The position numbers were made by a program, and so were the translations under genes. Under the pieces are notes generated by a model. That model was given only the letters and a program-made list of their open reading frames with translations. It had not been told where the DNA came from and made no database searches. Shown piece after piece: positions 63,756 to 64,000 of a stretch of DNA of 64,000 nt. Source of the DNA: Ceratothoa steindachneri (lineage: Eukaryota; Arthropoda; Malacostraca; Isopoda; Cymothoidae); the NCBI GenBank assembly GCA_963969495.1, contig OZ018333.1:14059420-14123419 (forward strand), read 5' to 3'. Positions within the stretch are counted from its first letter, which is position 1. Every line of letters begins with the position of its first letter.

Positions 63756-64000
63756 GTGGCACGAATGCCTTCACGCGGTAGCAATCCCAACCAGTACGCA
63801 CCGACTCAAGGAGCTTGTCAGGGTCGAACGTGACCAAGAGTGTAGAGGTGGGTCTCGAGGCCCCTCCCTGTTTTATCATCACACGTTCGACTTTGACCGT
63901 CCCATGGTCGGCCAGCTTTAAAGTGATGTCCTCGCATAAAGTACTCCTTTCACAAAGTTCATGATAGTGTGCGGCGTCACACTCACCGGGGTGCCATCAA
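63743..64000 (-). pseudogene. Family A ORF1 (gag) of copy A7, region before the knuckles
   Basis: The minus strand matches copy A2 22690-22975: GATGGCACCCCGGTGAGTGTG at the window edge, the CTTTAAAGCTGGCCGACCATGGG region, GAGGGGCCTCGAGACCCACC and GAAGGCATTCGTGCCACTGCC. It connects to 62038 across A8 and runs off the end of the window. Confidence 0.75.

Larger units (their letters stand above)
58576..64000 (-). mobile_element. Family A copy A7, minus strand, continuing beyond the window, with nested A8
   Basis: In element order from the window edge: gag upstream of the knuckles (64000-63743), interrupted by copy A8 (63742-62039), gag knuckles to C-terminal region (62038 to about 61345), a ~1.35-kb deletion, ORF2 from the connector onward (about 61345-58837), and the 3' UTR with an A-rich end at about 58576. 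The gag text joins smoothly across A8. The copy has multiple frameshifts and is dead. Confidence 0.8.

Overview
The window reads as eukaryotic repeat-rich DNA, most likely from an arthropod. A decapod crustacean is my best guess, from the style of the C2H2 fingers and of the retrotransposons, but the sequence does not settle the species. There is no operon-like gene layout, no rRNA gene and no intact host protein gene. Almost everything is mobile DNA in various states of decay: non-LTR retrotransposons of at least six families, one ~840-bp non-coding element present twice, and one hAT-like MITE. The only host-like coding DNA is a degenerate C2H2 zinc-finger exon at 30704-31229 and 35525-35645, split by an inserted R4/Dong-like element.

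Family A dominates: a CCHC gag (ORF1), then endonuclease-RT-RNaseH (ORF2), then a 3' UTR with two hairpins and a poly(A) tail. The best copy is 20911-27790 (6,880 bp). It carries one frameshift in ORF1 and two stop codons in ORF2, and it sits inside an older A copy between perfect 13-bp target-site duplications. A second nested insertion (62039-63742, minus strand) also has a perfect 13-bp duplication and also lies inside an A copy. Other A copies lie at 286-4850, 5858-8165, 10462-16916, 16921-18091, 20222-20910 plus 27791-29292, 42739-44734 and 58576-64000. A diverged subfamily A' is at about 38951-40900 (plus) and 56756-58575 (minus). Isolated or tandem 5'-end modules of A lie at 4851-5130 and 8166-8855.

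Family B, also gag plus EN-RT-RNaseH, is nearly complete on the minus strand at 44735-51230 and is present as a gag fragment at 8856-10461. Family C, related to B, covers 51937-56635 on the minus strand and lacks its 3' end. Family D is only an RNase H/C-terminal fragment at 41060-42030. L2-like fragments lie at 18092-20221 (plus) and 35646-37040 (minus). The R4/Dong-like element at 31230-35524 uses a different nuclease, a restriction-like endonuclease at its C-terminus.

The arrangement is a nested archive. Because several insertions hit recognisable sequence, exact empty sites can be read off: the 840-bp element inside A and inside L2, the R4-like element inside the zinc-finger exon, and A inside A. 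The features I rate highest are the tandem 3'-terminal hairpins, which show compensatory changes among A copies and analogues in B and D; the unassigned 840-bp element; and the chains of 5'-end-only fragments of family A.
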